In this document: piece by piece, positions 1 to 9,004 of the stretch
How positions within the stretch are numbered: position 1 is the stretch's first letter
Layout of the letters: the number at the start of each line of letters is the position of its first letter
Assembly: GCA_021827985.1 (NCBI GenBank)
Contig: JAKATL010000003.1
Span: 67,155 to 131,154, forward strand
From: a bacterium
Lineage (GTDB): Bacteria; Chloroflexota; Dormibacteria; Aeolococcales; Bog-877
DNA length: 64,000 nucleotides
Reading direction: 5' to 3'
Program-made: the position numbers and the translations under genes
The notes under the pieces: model-generated
Told to the model about the DNA's origin: nothing
The model's input: the letters and a program-made list of their open reading frames with translations, nothing else
The model's database searches: none

Positions 1-2
1 AG

Positions 3-74
3 AAGCGGGTGGGGCGCGCGACCTCCTTTGGCCAGGGCGTGCCGGGCGGCCGTCGGCACGAGCCGGCCGAATAG
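3..74 (+). CDS. 3' end of an upstream operon gene (partial)
   Basis: The frame is open from the left edge and closes with TAG at 72-74. The last G of that stop is the first base of the next gene's GTG (TAGTG), as in a translationally coupled operon. Only 23 Arg/Gly-rich residues are visible and no motif is recognizable. In TRAP operons a binding protein (dctP) often sits here, but these residues do not show that. Confidence 0.35.
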   Translation, partial: KRVGRATSFGQGVPGGRRHEPAE

Positions 75-1852
75 TGGACGCGCTGAGCCTGTGGATCCAG
101 ATTCTTGTGCTCCTTGCCCTTGCCCTAGTGGTACTAGTGTCTGTTATAGCGCGCTACGTGTTCGATCGCAGTCTGCTGTTCGAGAACGCACTCATTCAAC
201 TGCTCTTCATTTGGTGCATTTTTGCGGGCCTAGGGCGGGCCACTTGGCGCGGTCAGTTGCTGCATCTCTCCATGTGGACGCGCCGCGGACCGATGCTCAG
301 AAACTGGGTAGACGGCTTGGGCGACGGAGTCACACTGGCCGTTCTTGGTCTGCTCCTGTACTCGACTATCAGCGCAATCCCCGCCGACGTGAGTACCGGC
401 ATCCCGCTACTTCCAGTTTCCGTGGTCTGGGAGTCAGCCGCCATCGGTGTAGGCTCGCTCCTCGGTGCTGCAGGCGTCGTACTACGCATCCTAGATAGCA
501 ACGTCGCCATCAGCAGATTGGTCTCCACCCTTATATTTGCGATAGCCAGTTGGTCAGTTGTGGCGGTCGGAGCTATTACGGGAGCGTGGACGCTGGCACT
601 TCTAGTGGTCCTCGTTCTACTTGACGTTCCGATCATGGCAGCCATCGCGTTATGTGCGAGTGCGCTGGTGGCTGGGGGCGGTCTGAGCGAATCGGTATCT
701 ATATTTGTGAACCAGGAGATCAACTCCGTCCAGGATGTCGCCTTCATCGCTCTGCCGCTATTCATGCTGCTTGGTGGGCTCGTGGCGCAGACAGGGTTGG
801 CTGAAGACCTTGGACGGTTCCTAAAGGCCGCTCTGGGATGGCTGCCTGGCGGCGTGGGGGTCAGCTGTGTAGCTGCCGCTGGCGTCCTTGCCAACATGAC
901 GGGAAGTCCAATTGCGGACACGGCCACGCTGGGCGGCGTCTTCATCCCGGCACTGATACGGGATGGCTACACCAAGGCGGAGGCCGCCGCGCTACAGGCC
1001 TGTGCCGGGCTGCTAGGACTGGTATTCCCGCCAGCGATCGTACTCATTATCTGGGCGACCGTAGTGAACGTCAGCGTGACCGCGCAGTTTGCTGCGATTC
1101 TGGTTCCCGGCGGCATGCTGATGGCCACTATGATGGTGGTCGTCGTCATCCGCGGGATAGTCAAACGCCCCCTGGCGGCCGGCGGGTCTGCCAGAGCGGG
1201 GACAAGTTGGGGCCAGGAACTCGGATTGTCAGCACTGGGAGCGAGCCCAGTGCTGGCAATCCCAGCGATTTTAGATGCCGGCATCTTTACGGGGGCCTTC
1301 GCCGCCTATGAAGCGGGCGCGGTGGCGCTTTGCATAGCCGGCGGCATTGGCGCGGCGAGGAAGCGAGTGCGACGACAACACTTCGCACTGGTCGGAACTC
1401 AAGCTGCAGATACGACCGTTCTGGTGATGGCGATCTTGGGCAGCGTTGGCATTCTCCAGTACGGCATGTTCACCTCAGGCGTGGATCAGGCGATCGGAGC
1501 CGCTCTCGGGTTTGTTGCAGGGTCCCCGATCCTGTTCTGGCTAGTTGTGAACATCGCTTTCATGATCCTGCATGAATTCGTGGAGCCCATTCCCGCAATC
1601 CTGTTGCTCTCACCGTTCATAGTGCCTCTGGCAGCGACTGTCCACGTAAGCCTTATTCAGCTAGGGGCGGTAATAGTTGTGAACTCCACGATCGGGTTGG
1701 TGCTTCCACCGTTGGGAGTCAACCTCTACGTTGCAAGTGATCTCGCGAAGGCTCGATCGACTGAAGTTCTGCAAAAGGTTTGGCCATACTTGTTGGGGTC
1801 GGTGATCGTGCTCGGGTTGGTGAGTGCTGCCCCAGTGTTGACGTCATTGTGA
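74..1852 (+). CDS. TRAP transporter fused small+large permease (DctQM)
   Basis: A 592-residue polytopic membrane protein. Residues 1-150 form a DctQ-type four-helix small subunit. From about 160 on it is a DctM/SiaM-type large subunit with repeated hydrophobic helices and the typical stretches FIALPLFMLLGGLVAQTGLA, GVLANMTGSPIADTATLGG and STIGLVLPPLGVNLYVASDL. TRAP systems use the sodium gradient to import organic acids delivered by a periplasmic binding protein, which is not in the window. The GTG start overlaps the previous stop by one base. The following enzyme genes suggest that the imported compound is degraded by them. Fused QM permeases are known, and the family call is secure. The substrate cannot be read from sequence. 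Confidence 0.93.
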   Translation: MDALSLWIQILVLLALALVVLVSVIARYVFDRSLLFENALIQLLFIWCIFAGLGRATWRGQLLHLSMWTRRGPMLRNWVDGLGDGVTLAVLGLLLYSTISAIPADVSTGIPLLPVSVVWESAAIGVGSLLGAAGVVLRILDSNVAISRLVSTLIFAIASWSVVAVGAITGAWTLALLVVLVLLDVPIMAAIALCASALVAGGGLSESVSIFVNQEINSVQDVAFIALPLFMLLGGLVAQTGLAEDLGRFLKAALGWLPGGVGVSCVAAAGVLANMTGSPIADTATLGGVFIPALIRDGYTKAEAAALQACAGLLGLVFPPAIVLIIWATVVNVSVTAQFAAILVPGGMLMATMMVVVVIRGIVKRPLAAGGSARAGTSWGQELGLSALGASPVLAIPAILDAGIFTGAFAAYEAGAVALCIAGGIGAARKRVRRQHFALVGTQAADTTVLVMAILGSVGILQYGMFTSGVDQAIGAALGFVAGSPILFWLVVNIAFMILHEFVEPIPAILLLSPFIVPLAATVHVSLIQLGAVIVVNSTIGLVLPPLGVNLYVASDLAKARSTEVLQKVWPYLLGSVIVLGLVSAAPVLTSL

Positions 1853-1924
1853 GGAGGCTTGCAAACTAAACTTCGTGTTGCATGGTTTGCGTTTCTGGAG
1901 GTATGAGGAATTGGGAGAGCACCT

Positions 1925-3154
1925 ATGAGTGACAGGCTAGGAATGAAGGTTGTTGTCGTGGGGGCTGGGATCGTCGGCAGCGCCGTGGCGTACCGGCTCG
2001 GCCAGTTAGGCGCGTCCGTGACAATCGTGGACCGTGCATTTCCGGGTGCGGGGACAAGTGGAGCGACATTCTCTTGGCTCAACTCCTTCGACAAAAAGCC
2101 GAGAGCATACCACCTCTTGAATCTCATGGGGATGGCTGAGCACAGGGCGTTGGCTGCGGAGCTGGATCTCAGCGATTGCGTGCACTTCGATGGCGCGCTG
2201 ATGTGGGAGCGAGTGGATGCAAACGCGAGGCAGGTGGCACCCACGGTCGTGACGGGTCATGCAGGATTCGTGGGTGGGGTGGCCGGCGACTTGACCACTG
2301 AGTTGGCAACGAACGGACTGGCTTCACGCATCGAATCGTGTCGTAGGCTCGGCTACTTGATCGAGGAACTCACCCCGCAGGAAGCACGGAGCCTGGAGAG
2401 TGAGATCGACTTTGGCCGCGGCGACGTGCCAGTCGTGTACTCGATGCCTAACGAGGGCTGGATTGACGCACGCGGGGTGGCATATCGACTGGCCGCTGCG
2501 GCTGTTGATCGTTACAAAGCCGAGCTGATGCTTGGGAAGCTCGTAGTGAGGGTTGATCCTAGGGACGGGTCTGGGGCAGATGTGGTGTTGAGCGATGGCG
2601 CCCGGATCGCGTGCGATGTGGCAATCAACGCGGCGGGGCCGGAGTCCGGCAGGCTGGCTGCTGCGAGCGGCGTCGCGTTGCCAGTGGAAAGAAGCCTGGG
2701 TGTCATGTTCGTCACGAGCTCCGCTCCGGTGCGCCTCAGGCACGTTGTCCACGCCCCCGGGGTGACGATGCGGCCTGATGGAGCCACCCGAGTGATGGCC
2801 AGGGTGGCTCGGTTCGACTCCCAGGTCGACGAAGGCCGACCGTGGTCGTGTGCCGACTCTAGGTGCTCCGAGGTGATAGCGGCGGCATCTACCGTACTTC
2901 CAAACCTGCGCTACGGGTCCATTGAGTCAGTGCGAGTAGGGGTACGCTCCATACCGGGTGACGGGGTGTCCATAGTGGGTACTGCGAGCGGTTCGCCACA
3001 CCTTTACCATGTGATAACGCACAGTGGGGCGACCTTAGGACCCGTGCTGGGGAGGCTGGTCGCGAGTGACCTGCTTCTCGGGGCCCCTCCGGAGTTAGCG
3101 TCATTCCGGCCTGACCGATTCGTCGACTCAGGCACGGCATCAGGTTCTCGTTAG
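1925..3154 (+). CDS. FAD-dependent oxidoreductase (DAO / glycine-D-amino-acid oxidase family)
   Basis: A 409-residue soluble protein. The N-terminal dinucleotide-binding fold (VVVVGAGIVGSAVAYRLG, acidic residue in TIVDR) is typical of the DAO superfamily. The C-terminal part ends in a second FAD-contact region (IPGDGVSIVG, HSGATLGPVLG). These enzymes oxidize secondary or primary amines such as D-amino acids, sarcosine or glycine to imines, passing electrons to oxygen or the respiratory chain. The ATG at 1925 is preceded by GGGAG; a second ATG 18 bases on (MKVVVVG) is also possible. It lies 72 bp after the permease in the same orientation, so it is probably co-transcribed. Its substrate may be the imported compound or the product of the amidohydrolases. 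Confidence 0.85.
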   Translation: MSDRLGMKVVVVGAGIVGSAVAYRLGQLGASVTIVDRAFPGAGTSGATFSWLNSFDKKPRAYHLLNLMGMAEHRALAAELDLSDCVHFDGALMWERVDANARQVAPTVVTGHAGFVGGVAGDLTTELATNGLASRIESCRRLGYLIEELTPQEARSLESEIDFGRGDVPVVYSMPNEGWIDARGVAYRLAAAAVDRYKAELMLGKLVVRVDPRDGSGADVVLSDGARIACDVAINAAGPESGRLAAASGVALPVERSLGVMFVTSSAPVRLRHVVHAPGVTMRPDGATRVMARVARFDSQVDEGRPWSCADSRCSEVIAAASTVLPNLRYGSIESVRVGVRSIPGDGVSIVGTASGSPHLYHVITHSGATLGPVLGRLVASDLLLGAPPELASFRPDRFVDSGTASGSR

Positions 3155-3276
3155 TCAAGTGCCTGGATCAGGACTGTTGGCCAAGTGCCCTCCGTCACAG
3201 GGCTGGCCCTTCCAGGCGGTCGCGCCACGGTGTGTGGCCTGACAGCCACGCGCATACGGAACTGGAGGACTATCGC

Positions 3277-4626
3277 TTGCTATACCTTCGAGACGGGCTC
3301 ATTGTGACCGGCGATGGGGTCACAGCTCCATATCGGGGCACTCTAATCATTGACAGGGACAGAATCGCCGCAGTCGAGCGCCGGGACTACTCGGGCGGAG
3401 TATCGGACAAGTCGGTTCAGCTGCACGGCCGACTGGTGATGCCCGGCGCAATCGATCCTCACGCGCATGCCGTCGCGCCCGGGCCTCGCTTCGCAAGTGG
3501 GACACCTGGGGTCAGTCTTTCTGAATCATTGGGGAACTTGCGTAGGCACCTGGCTCAAGGGCACACAACTGTGGTGGATCTGGATGGCTTCAAGGTGCCC
3601 GATGAGACAGCCCAAGTGCGCGACATACAGCCGGTGCGAGTGGAGTCGGCGACGGTGCACTTCGACCCGATGTTCGAGGCGGCTGATGCGGTCGACGGAA
3701 CCGGGCTGTCCAGTGTGCACCGCGAAATGACGGCTCAGGCGATGGCGCAGCATGGTGCGTGTGTGATTGGAGAGGTAGGCGCGGGTATGACACTGGGCGG
3801 TGGCGGCCAAGACTACATGTACATTCCAGCGGCCATCGAGTTGGAGACTGGGGTTCGGCTGAAGTCAGCACAGGCGGCGCAGCTCAAGTACGCGGTTCTC
3901 GGACGACGGATTGCGCCGGGGCATCCCGACATGTCGCGTGTCGCAAGTCTTCTACTCGAGTACGGGCTAAGCGCGCACCTGAGCCCCGAGCGTGCGTGCC
4001 GATTGATAGAAGAGTCGGTCATGCCGTCCTTGGCTGCTGCCCTGAAAGGAGTGGTCGAGTCTGCAAACGTGGCCAAGGCAATCGGGATTCCCACCCTGGT
4101 TCACAATTCGGCTCCGTCGGATGAGGCCACCCGGGAGGCGTCTCGGATTGCGGGACCTCTCTTGATCGCCGGGCATTCAAACCACAAGACCTTTGACGTT
4201 GCAGAAGCTATCGCTACCGCGGAGTACGTGAGGTCGAACGGTTCGGTCGTGGAGGTCGATACTTTTGATTCTTGGGGCGAGCGCGACTTGGATCCAAGGC
4301 CTACCACCTTGCTGGCGCTCGTCGACAAGGGGCTCGTCGATATCTTCGCAACCGATTACGCAGCTGGCAGCTGGGATGGAATGTTCGAGGCAGTTGAAGA
4401 CGTATGGCGGAATGGGGCAGCCACATTGGAGCAAGCAGTGGCTATGGCCACTGGGAATGTGGCGAAGGCGCTTCCGAGCCTGCGACAATCGCGTGGGTTT
4501 CTGCGCTCCGGGCTCTATGCCGACGTTGTTTGTGCTGACCCGCGGCACCCGTCGTTGATTGAAGCGGTGTATCTTGGCGGCAGTCTTGTGCTGACGCCGA
4601 GGAATGAGGGGCCATGGGTACAATGA
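3277..4626 (+). CDS. Amidohydrolase, enamidase-like
   Basis: About 449 residues of the metal-dependent amidohydrolase (urease/dihydroorotase) superfamily. Visible are the beta-sandwich start (LLYLRDGLIVTGDG), the first metal motif PHAH in GAIDPHAHAV, further His ligands in LVHNSAPSDE and AGHSNHK, and the catalytic Asp in FATDYAAGSWDG. The stretch VIGEVGAGMTLGGGG resembles the enamidase branch, which opens cyclic enamides; that is a weak assignment from memory. A GTG at 3232 gives a longer frame, but GGAGG at 3264-3268 sits eight bases before TTG 3277, exactly where the conserved domain begins, so TTG is preferred. The stop forms an ATGA overlap with the next gene. Confidence 0.8.
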   Translation: MLYLRDGLIVTGDGVTAPYRGTLIIDRDRIAAVERRDYSGGVSDKSVQLHGRLVMPGAIDPHAHAVAPGPRFASGTPGVSLSESLGNLRRHLAQGHTTVVDLDGFKVPDETAQVRDIQPVRVESATVHFDPMFEAADAVDGTGLSSVHREMTAQAMAQHGACVIGEVGAGMTLGGGGQDYMYIPAAIELETGVRLKSAQAAQLKYAVLGRRIAPGHPDMSRVASLLLEYGLSAHLSPERACRLIEESVMPSLAAALKGVVESANVAKAIGIPTLVHNSAPSDEATREASRIAGPLLIAGHSNHKTFDVAEAIATAEYVRSNGSVVEVDTFDSWGERDLDPRPTTLLALVDKGLVDIFATDYAAGSWDGMFEAVEDVWRNGAATLEQAVAMATGNVAKALPSLRQSRGFLRSGLYADVVCADPRHPSLIEAVYLGGSLVLTPRNEGPWVQ

Positions 4627-5987
4627 GTCCCGTGACTACTGGGACGATCACAGGAGCTTTAGCCAATGCCGCTATGGGCTGGGCTGGGCGCTGGTCGGAG
4701 CCTGCAGTGCGAGGTCGGGTCGCGGAGTGCGTGTTGGATCACATAGCCTGCGTGTGCGAGGGTGCCGATAGTCAGCAGGCTCGCTACCCGAAGTGGATCG
4801 CAGATTGCCAGTTCAAAGGTGCATGCGCCACTGCCGTAGGGGGGGAGTCGCTTCCGGCCGCACTCGCCGCTTACTGCAATGGCCAGGCCGCCAACGCGCT
4901 CGACTACGATGACACACTTGTCGGCCATCCAGGTGCTGCGATCATCGCCGCGGCTGTCGCGGCCGGTGAGAGTGCTAATGCGTCTCTTGACCGGGTGATG
5001 GCGGGGATTTGCGCCGGATACGACGTGCACTATGTTCTCACTGCTGCAGGTTGGCCGAGTCGGGCGCGGTCGGGTCTTGTGCGGGGGATTGGTGTCTGGG
5101 AGTCGGTGGCAGCCGCCGTTGCGGTCGCGATTGTGTGGCAGCTGTCGGAAGCGCAAGTCGTGGCGGCAGTCAATTTGGCGGTTGTCCATGCTGTGCCTCC
5201 ATATGTGGCCAAGTGGTACGAACGTCCAGTACCGAGCGTGAAAAACAATCTGGGGTGGGCCGCGCTAGGAGCAATCTGGGCCGTGGAGGCGGTCATGGAG
5301 GGATCCTGCGGAATCTTCAACGCGTTGGATGGCCCTCAGGGGTTCTTTCGCATCGCGGGGTCTGATAGGTGGCAGTGGCCGCCTGGGATTGAGACGGGTA
5401 CGCCAGCAGTGATGAAAGTGGCATTCAAGCGATTCCCAGCGTGCTGGCACATTCAAGAGTACCTCCGGGCCGTAAGCGCGGTGGTGGTGGGGGAAGAGAT
5501 AGAAGAAAGGGCGACGGTACGGGTGGACTGTGCAGTACCGCCGAGCCTAATGAAGTTTTTGGACTACCGACCCACCACGCCAGCCGATGTGGCGTTCAGC
5601 CTACCCTGTACCATCGCTCTGGTTGTGGTTGGCGCAAGGCGCGGGGCTTATTGGAGCGATCCCGCCGTATTCGAGTCTTCGGCAGTTCGCGCAATTGTCG
5701 CGCAGAGCAAGTACAGGCGTGGCCGGACTGGGAGAATACAAGTGCGAGTAGACGGACGTGCTACCCAGCCAGTGCGTGTGCCCGAGCCTGACTATTGGAA
5801 TCCCGCTCCGTGGGGGTTGAGCAGTGCGGAGGTGAGAGCTAAGTACGAGGCGCTTGTCACTGCACGTGTTGGTGGGGAGGTAGCTAGGGGCGCTGCAGAG
5901 TGTCTCACGTCTGCTTCGGCCACGGGAGGGCTGGGGCCCCTGGTGCGGGTATTGCGCGATCGACGACTGCAGGTGCGCGGTGGGTGA
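4623..5987 (+). CDS. MmgE/PrpD family protein
   Basis: About 454 residues. The N-terminal helical domain carries the family signature (a VLDHIACVCEGA-like helix, then YCNGQAANALDYDDT and GHPGAAIIAAAVAAGE). The family includes 2-methylcitrate dehydratase, cis-aconitate decarboxylase and many uncharacterized lyases or hydratases of branched acids. ATG 4623 overlaps the previous stop by four bases (ATGA), so it is preferred over ATG 4614. Its place between two amidohydrolases suggests that it dehydrates or isomerizes an acid released by ring opening. This gene does not by itself indicate propionate metabolism, since no prpB or prpC homologue is nearby. Confidence 0.87.
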   Translation: MSPVTTGTITGALANAAMGWAGRWSEPAVRGRVAECVLDHIACVCEGADSQQARYPKWIADCQFKGACATAVGGESLPAALAAYCNGQAANALDYDDTLVGHPGAAIIAAAVAAGESANASLDRVMAGICAGYDVHYVLTAAGWPSRARSGLVRGIGVWESVAAAVAVAIVWQLSEAQVVAAVNLAVVHAVPPYVAKWYERPVPSVKNNLGWAALGAIWAVEAVMEGSCGIFNALDGPQGFFRIAGSDRWQWPPGIETGTPAVMKVAFKRFPACWHIQEYLRAVSAVVVGEEIEERATVRVDCAVPPSLMKFLDYRPTTPADVAFSLPCTIALVVVGARRGAYWSDPAVFESSAVRAIVAQSKYRRGRTGRIQVRVDGRATQPVRVPEPDYWNPAPWGLSSAEVRAKYEALVTARVGGEVARGAAECLTSASATGGLGPLVRVLRDRRLQVRGG

Positions 5988-6069
5988 AACACGTGGAGGC
6001 GGAGCTGGGCTTTCAGGACGGGCTTTCGAAGTCCGAGGGCACAGGGCCTGGATGCCGACAGGGGCGAGA

Positions 6070-7263
6070 ATGCTGATTACGGGGGGGACTGTTGTCTGCG
6101 GCGATGGAGAGATCATTCCACACGGCGAGGTCGTCATTGAGGGTAGTCGAATAGTTCGGGTCGGAGACGCCCGTTCCGGGCGGCGACGGCATGACAGGGT
6201 GATCGATGCATCGGGGCGGTTCGTTCTCCCGGGCCTGATTGATACGCATGTTCACTTTGGCGGCGGGGACTACGATCCACTGTGGGAGTCCGTCCCGCTG
6301 GGGCTTCAGGCCTTGAGATCGTTGGAGGCGGCGCAGCGGTCGCTACTCGCGGGGTGTACGACCGTGCGAAGCGCGGGGGCCCAGAACCATCTTGACGTGG
6401 ACGTGCGCGATGCGATTAGGACTGGAGTCGCGTGGGGCCCGCGGGTCCTGGCGAGCGGGCGGGGGATTACACATACCGGGGGACATGCGCACGAATTTGC
6501 CATAGAGGCGGATGGTCCGGGTGAAATCAGAAAGGCCGTTCGATCGCTTGTCGGCCGCGGAGTGGACTCGATCAAGCTGTTTGGTGTGTCGGCCGGGGTG
6601 GCGACTGCTGGCGCTGACATTGGGGCAGAAGGGTTTGGAGCGGAGGAGATCGCGGCCGCGGTCAACGAGGCATCCCGACTTCACCGGCTCGTGCAGGTGC
6701 ACTCGATCGGCCTCCAGGCGACCAGGAACGCGATTTCTGCAGGGGTGCTGGCAGTCGACCATGGCCACTTCCTGGACGAAGAGATATGTTCCACCATGGT
6801 TGAGAGGAATGTTTGCTTGGTACCGACCTTTGGCCCGACCTATTACTACACCGAAGTGAGGGTCGCCGAGCCCTGGCGCATAGCGAGGTCGGATCAAGTT
6901 CGCCCCGCACACATTGAGAGCTTCAAGCTGGCCTTGGCGACTGGCGTTCGGATCGTCATGGGTAGCGACCTGGGTTATGCGTCGCGAATGAAGAACGGTG
7001 AGAACGCCCTAGAGCTTGCGCAGATGGTGAAGCACGGAATGGAGCCCGAAGATGCGGTATACTCAGCCACGCACAGAGCGGCGGAACTCCTCGGGCTGGC
7101 CAGCCATGTCGGGAGCCTGAGGCCTGGAAAGCTCGCCGACCTACTTGTGGTAGATGGGGATCCGTTACTCGACATAGGGGTCCTGTCGACGAAGATCTGC
7201 CTCGTGATGCGCGAAGGAGTGGTCTACCGAGAGGATGACTCTGGTAATACATTTTTTCAATGA
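6070..7263 (+). CDS. Amidohydrolase, imidazolonepropionase/prolidase-like
   Basis: About 397 residues from ATG 6070, where the domain begins (MLITGGTVVCGDGEII). A GTG at 5980 in the same frame would add 30 residues and overlap the upstream gene by eight bases. Metal-site motifs are in order: DTHVHFGGG (first HxH), HTGGHAHEF, IKLFGVS with the Lys that can be carboxylated, VHSIG, DHGH, and the catalytic Asp in MGSDLGYA. Such enzymes hydrolyse amide or cyclic C-N bonds. It is the last gene of the catabolic operon. The substrate is unknown. It is a different subfamily from the amidohydrolase at 3277-4626, so the pathway probably has two distinct C-N cleavage steps. Confidence 0.87.
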   Translation: MLITGGTVVCGDGEIIPHGEVVIEGSRIVRVGDARSGRRRHDRVIDASGRFVLPGLIDTHVHFGGGDYDPLWESVPLGLQALRSLEAAQRSLLAGCTTVRSAGAQNHLDVDVRDAIRTGVAWGPRVLASGRGITHTGGHAHEFAIEADGPGEIRKAVRSLVGRGVDSIKLFGVSAGVATAGADIGAEGFGAEEIAAAVNEASRLHRLVQVHSIGLQATRNAISAGVLAVDHGHFLDEEICSTMVERNVCLVPTFGPTYYYTEVRVAEPWRIARSDQVRPAHIESFKLALATGVRIVMGSDLGYASRMKNGENALELAQMVKHGMEPEDAVYSATHRAAELLGLASHVGSLRPGKLADLLVVDGDPLLDIGVLSTKICLVMREGVVYREDDSGNTFFQ

Positions 7264-8040
7264 TGCTGCGCAATGTGGATTAGAGTGCACCGACCTGGTG
7301 AGTGGGCTCTACGGGTGACTTTTGCGACGACTGGTTTAAGAGCGCCTAGATGTACTTCCCACGTAGGTTGCTGACACGGGTCACCGGAGGGAGGCCGCCA
7401 AGCGCGGTGAGGGCGCGGTGGTAGTTGTGGCGGTGCAGCCAGGCGGATAGAAAGCGGAGCCGGGACGGGTTGTTGGTGTAGGGCCGGACGTAGGCCCACT
7501 CCTCGAGGAGCGTGCGGTTGAAGCGCTCCACTTTCCCGTTCACCTGGGGATGGTAGAAGGGCGTCAGCAGCTGCCGGCAGTCCAGTTCGGTCAAGGCTTG
7601 CCGGAACACTCGGGAGTTCGGGTAGGCGCGGGCGTTGTCGGTCATCACCGCCTAGACCAGAACGCCGTGGTCGGCGTAGAACCGCTGGGCCCGGCGCAGG
7701 AACTCAGAGCAGTTGGTGGCCTTCTCGTCCCGGTGGGCCTCCACGTAGGCCAGCCGGCTGTGGTCATCCACCGCGCAGTGCAGGTAGTCGTAGCCCTGCC
7801 GGGTCGAGTGCGGCACTTGGCCCCGGCCGTGGATCCGGTGGCTGCCCCCAGGCTGGATCTGGCCCAGCTTCTTCACGTCAATGTGGGCCAGCTCCCCAGC
7901 CACCTCCCGGTCATAGCGGCGAATCACTCGGCCCGTAGGTCGGTCCAGGTGGTCCAGTCGCGCCAGCCCAAACCGGCGAAGCACGGCGTAGCAGGTGGAT
8001 CGGGGATGGCCGGTCAGAGCCGCCAGCCGGTGCGGACCCA

Positions 8041-8101
8041 GTGACCGGACCCCCTGGCCCGGGTCCAGCGGACCTGGACCCGGGCCAGGGGGTCCGGTCA
8101 C
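8041..8101. repeat. Perfect 28-bp inverted repeat with 5-nt loop
   Basis: Arms 8041-8068 and 8074-8101 are exact reverse complements around a 5-nt loop (CGGAC). The left arm is the terminal inverted repeat of the miniature element. The right arm is therefore a second, inverted copy of the same end, making a fold-back structure fused to the transposase tail. Confidence 0.9.
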
Positions 8102-8309
8102 CTGGATGACCCACGTACAGCTGTCCACCGCCATCGCCGACTACATCGTCAACTTCTACAACCCGCGGCGCCGTCACAGCTCCCTCGGCTACCTCACGCC
8201 TGAGGAATTCGAGGAGTTACCATCGTCCGACAAGCTGGCCACGACTCTCATTGCTGTGGACCACTGACCGGGGTACATGTCAGCTGGTACCGCAAACGGG
8301 GTACGGTCA
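8042..8309. mobile_element. 268-bp IS3-family deletion derivative (miniature element)
   Basis: It interrupts the IS481 transposase. It is flanked by a 4-bp direct duplication CCAG (8038-8041 and 8310-8313) and starts TG and ends CA. Its ends match as imperfect inverted repeats: TGACCGGACCCC on the left, and TGACCGTACCCC read inward from the right. Inside are an inverted duplication of the left end (8041-8101) and the last ~54 codons of an IS3-type OrfB. It can only move with a transposase supplied in trans. Confidence 0.8.
8104..8267 (+). pseudogene. IS3-family OrfB C-terminal fragment
   Basis: The frame reads ADYIVNFYNPRRRHSSLGY followed by LTPEEFEE, the typical end of an IS3-group integrase, and closes with TGA at 8265-8267. 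The catalytic core is absent, so this is the coding residue of the 268-bp miniature element. Confidence 0.82.
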
Positions 8310-8668
8310 CCAGCTTGCGCTCCCGGCGCAGCCGGCAGATCCTCGCCTCCGCCTTGGCCGTCAATCGCCGCGGGCTGCGCTGGGGCCGCGAGGACCGGTC
8401 ACAGAGCCCCTTTCCCCGCTCCGCCTCCCATCTCCGCAGCCAGCGGTACCCCGTCTCCCGCGAGACCCCCGCTGCCTCAGCCGTCGCCGCCACCGTCCAC
8501 CCTTCCCGCTCTACCCGCTGGACCAGTAGCCACCTGGCGTATTCCGTCAGCCGCGCTCTCGGCCCACCATTTCCCATGAGGGCCCCTCCAGGTTCTGGTT
8601 CCAACAACCCAAAACCGTGGTCAGCGGGCCCTCACTTTGTCAACAAGGTCTATGGGAACTACAGCTAG

Positions 8669-8985
8669 CCCCAGGGCAATTGGGCGGCCGACCGTCTCAT
8701 CCGCACCCTCAAGGAGCAGCTTCTCTGGGTGCAGCACTTCGAGACCGTGGCGGAGCTGGAGCGCGGACCGCAGGTGTTCAACGAGCGCTTCAACCAGCAA
8801 TGGCTCGCGTCCATGCACGCCTACCGCACCCCGACTGCCGGCATGCGCGATAGTGGCGTTGCAGTCGGCCGGTCGATTGCGATCGGTACAATTGACGTAC
8901 CCGAGGTGTACAGGAAACCTGGTCCGGTACACCCCTGGTTGATCCGACCAGCATGCCAACCGGTTGTCCAGCGAAATCGTAGATA
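8669..8985 (+). pseudogene. Fragment of IS3-like transposase (3' end) with terminal repeat
   Basis: The translation RLIRTLKEQLLWVQHFET followed by VAELERG matches the C-terminus of the intact transposase at 10323-11564. The terminal repeat follows at about 8950-8980 (TGCCAACCGGTTGTCC) and matches the ends near 11590 and 37855. The fragment begins exactly at the right end of the IS481 element, so its 5' part has been lost. Confidence 0.75.
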
Positions 8986-9004
8986 GCGCGAAGTACTTTC
9001 CGGC

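Larger units (their letters stand above)
7346..8577 (-). pseudogene. IS481 transposase, split by insertion and an in-frame stop
   Basis: The N-terminal piece (8577 down to about 8311) has the IS481 helix-turn-helix (AEAAGVSRETGYRWLRRW, CDRSSRPQRSP). The C-terminal piece (8041 down to 7346) holds the DDE integrase core (AHIDVKKLGQIQPG, DDHSRLAYVE, HPQVNGKVERFNRTLLEEW). The two parts join in frame at Leu (RRERKL | GPHRLAAL) once the inserted 8042-8309 segment and one copy of the CCAG duplication are removed. There is also an amber codon at 7652-7654, just before VMTDNARAY. Two independent lesions make it inactive. Confidence 0.88.
7346..8668 (-). mobile_element. IS481-family element, interrupted and inactive
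   Basis: Both ends are visible as 31-bp imperfect inverted repeats at 7346-7376 and 8638-8668. Each begins at an outer CTAG, a known IS481-type target. Without the 268-bp insertion inside it the element would be about 1.05 kb, normal for the family. Left of it is the end of the catabolic operon. Right of it is an older IS3-like fragment, so the IS481 element landed beside or into existing IS debris. Confidence 0.85.

Noticed and set aside
28..498. 156-codon ORF at the left edge and a 230-codon minus ORF at 253-945
   Set aside because: They lie inside the TRAP permease in other frames and show no motif; the permease frame has strong family signatures.
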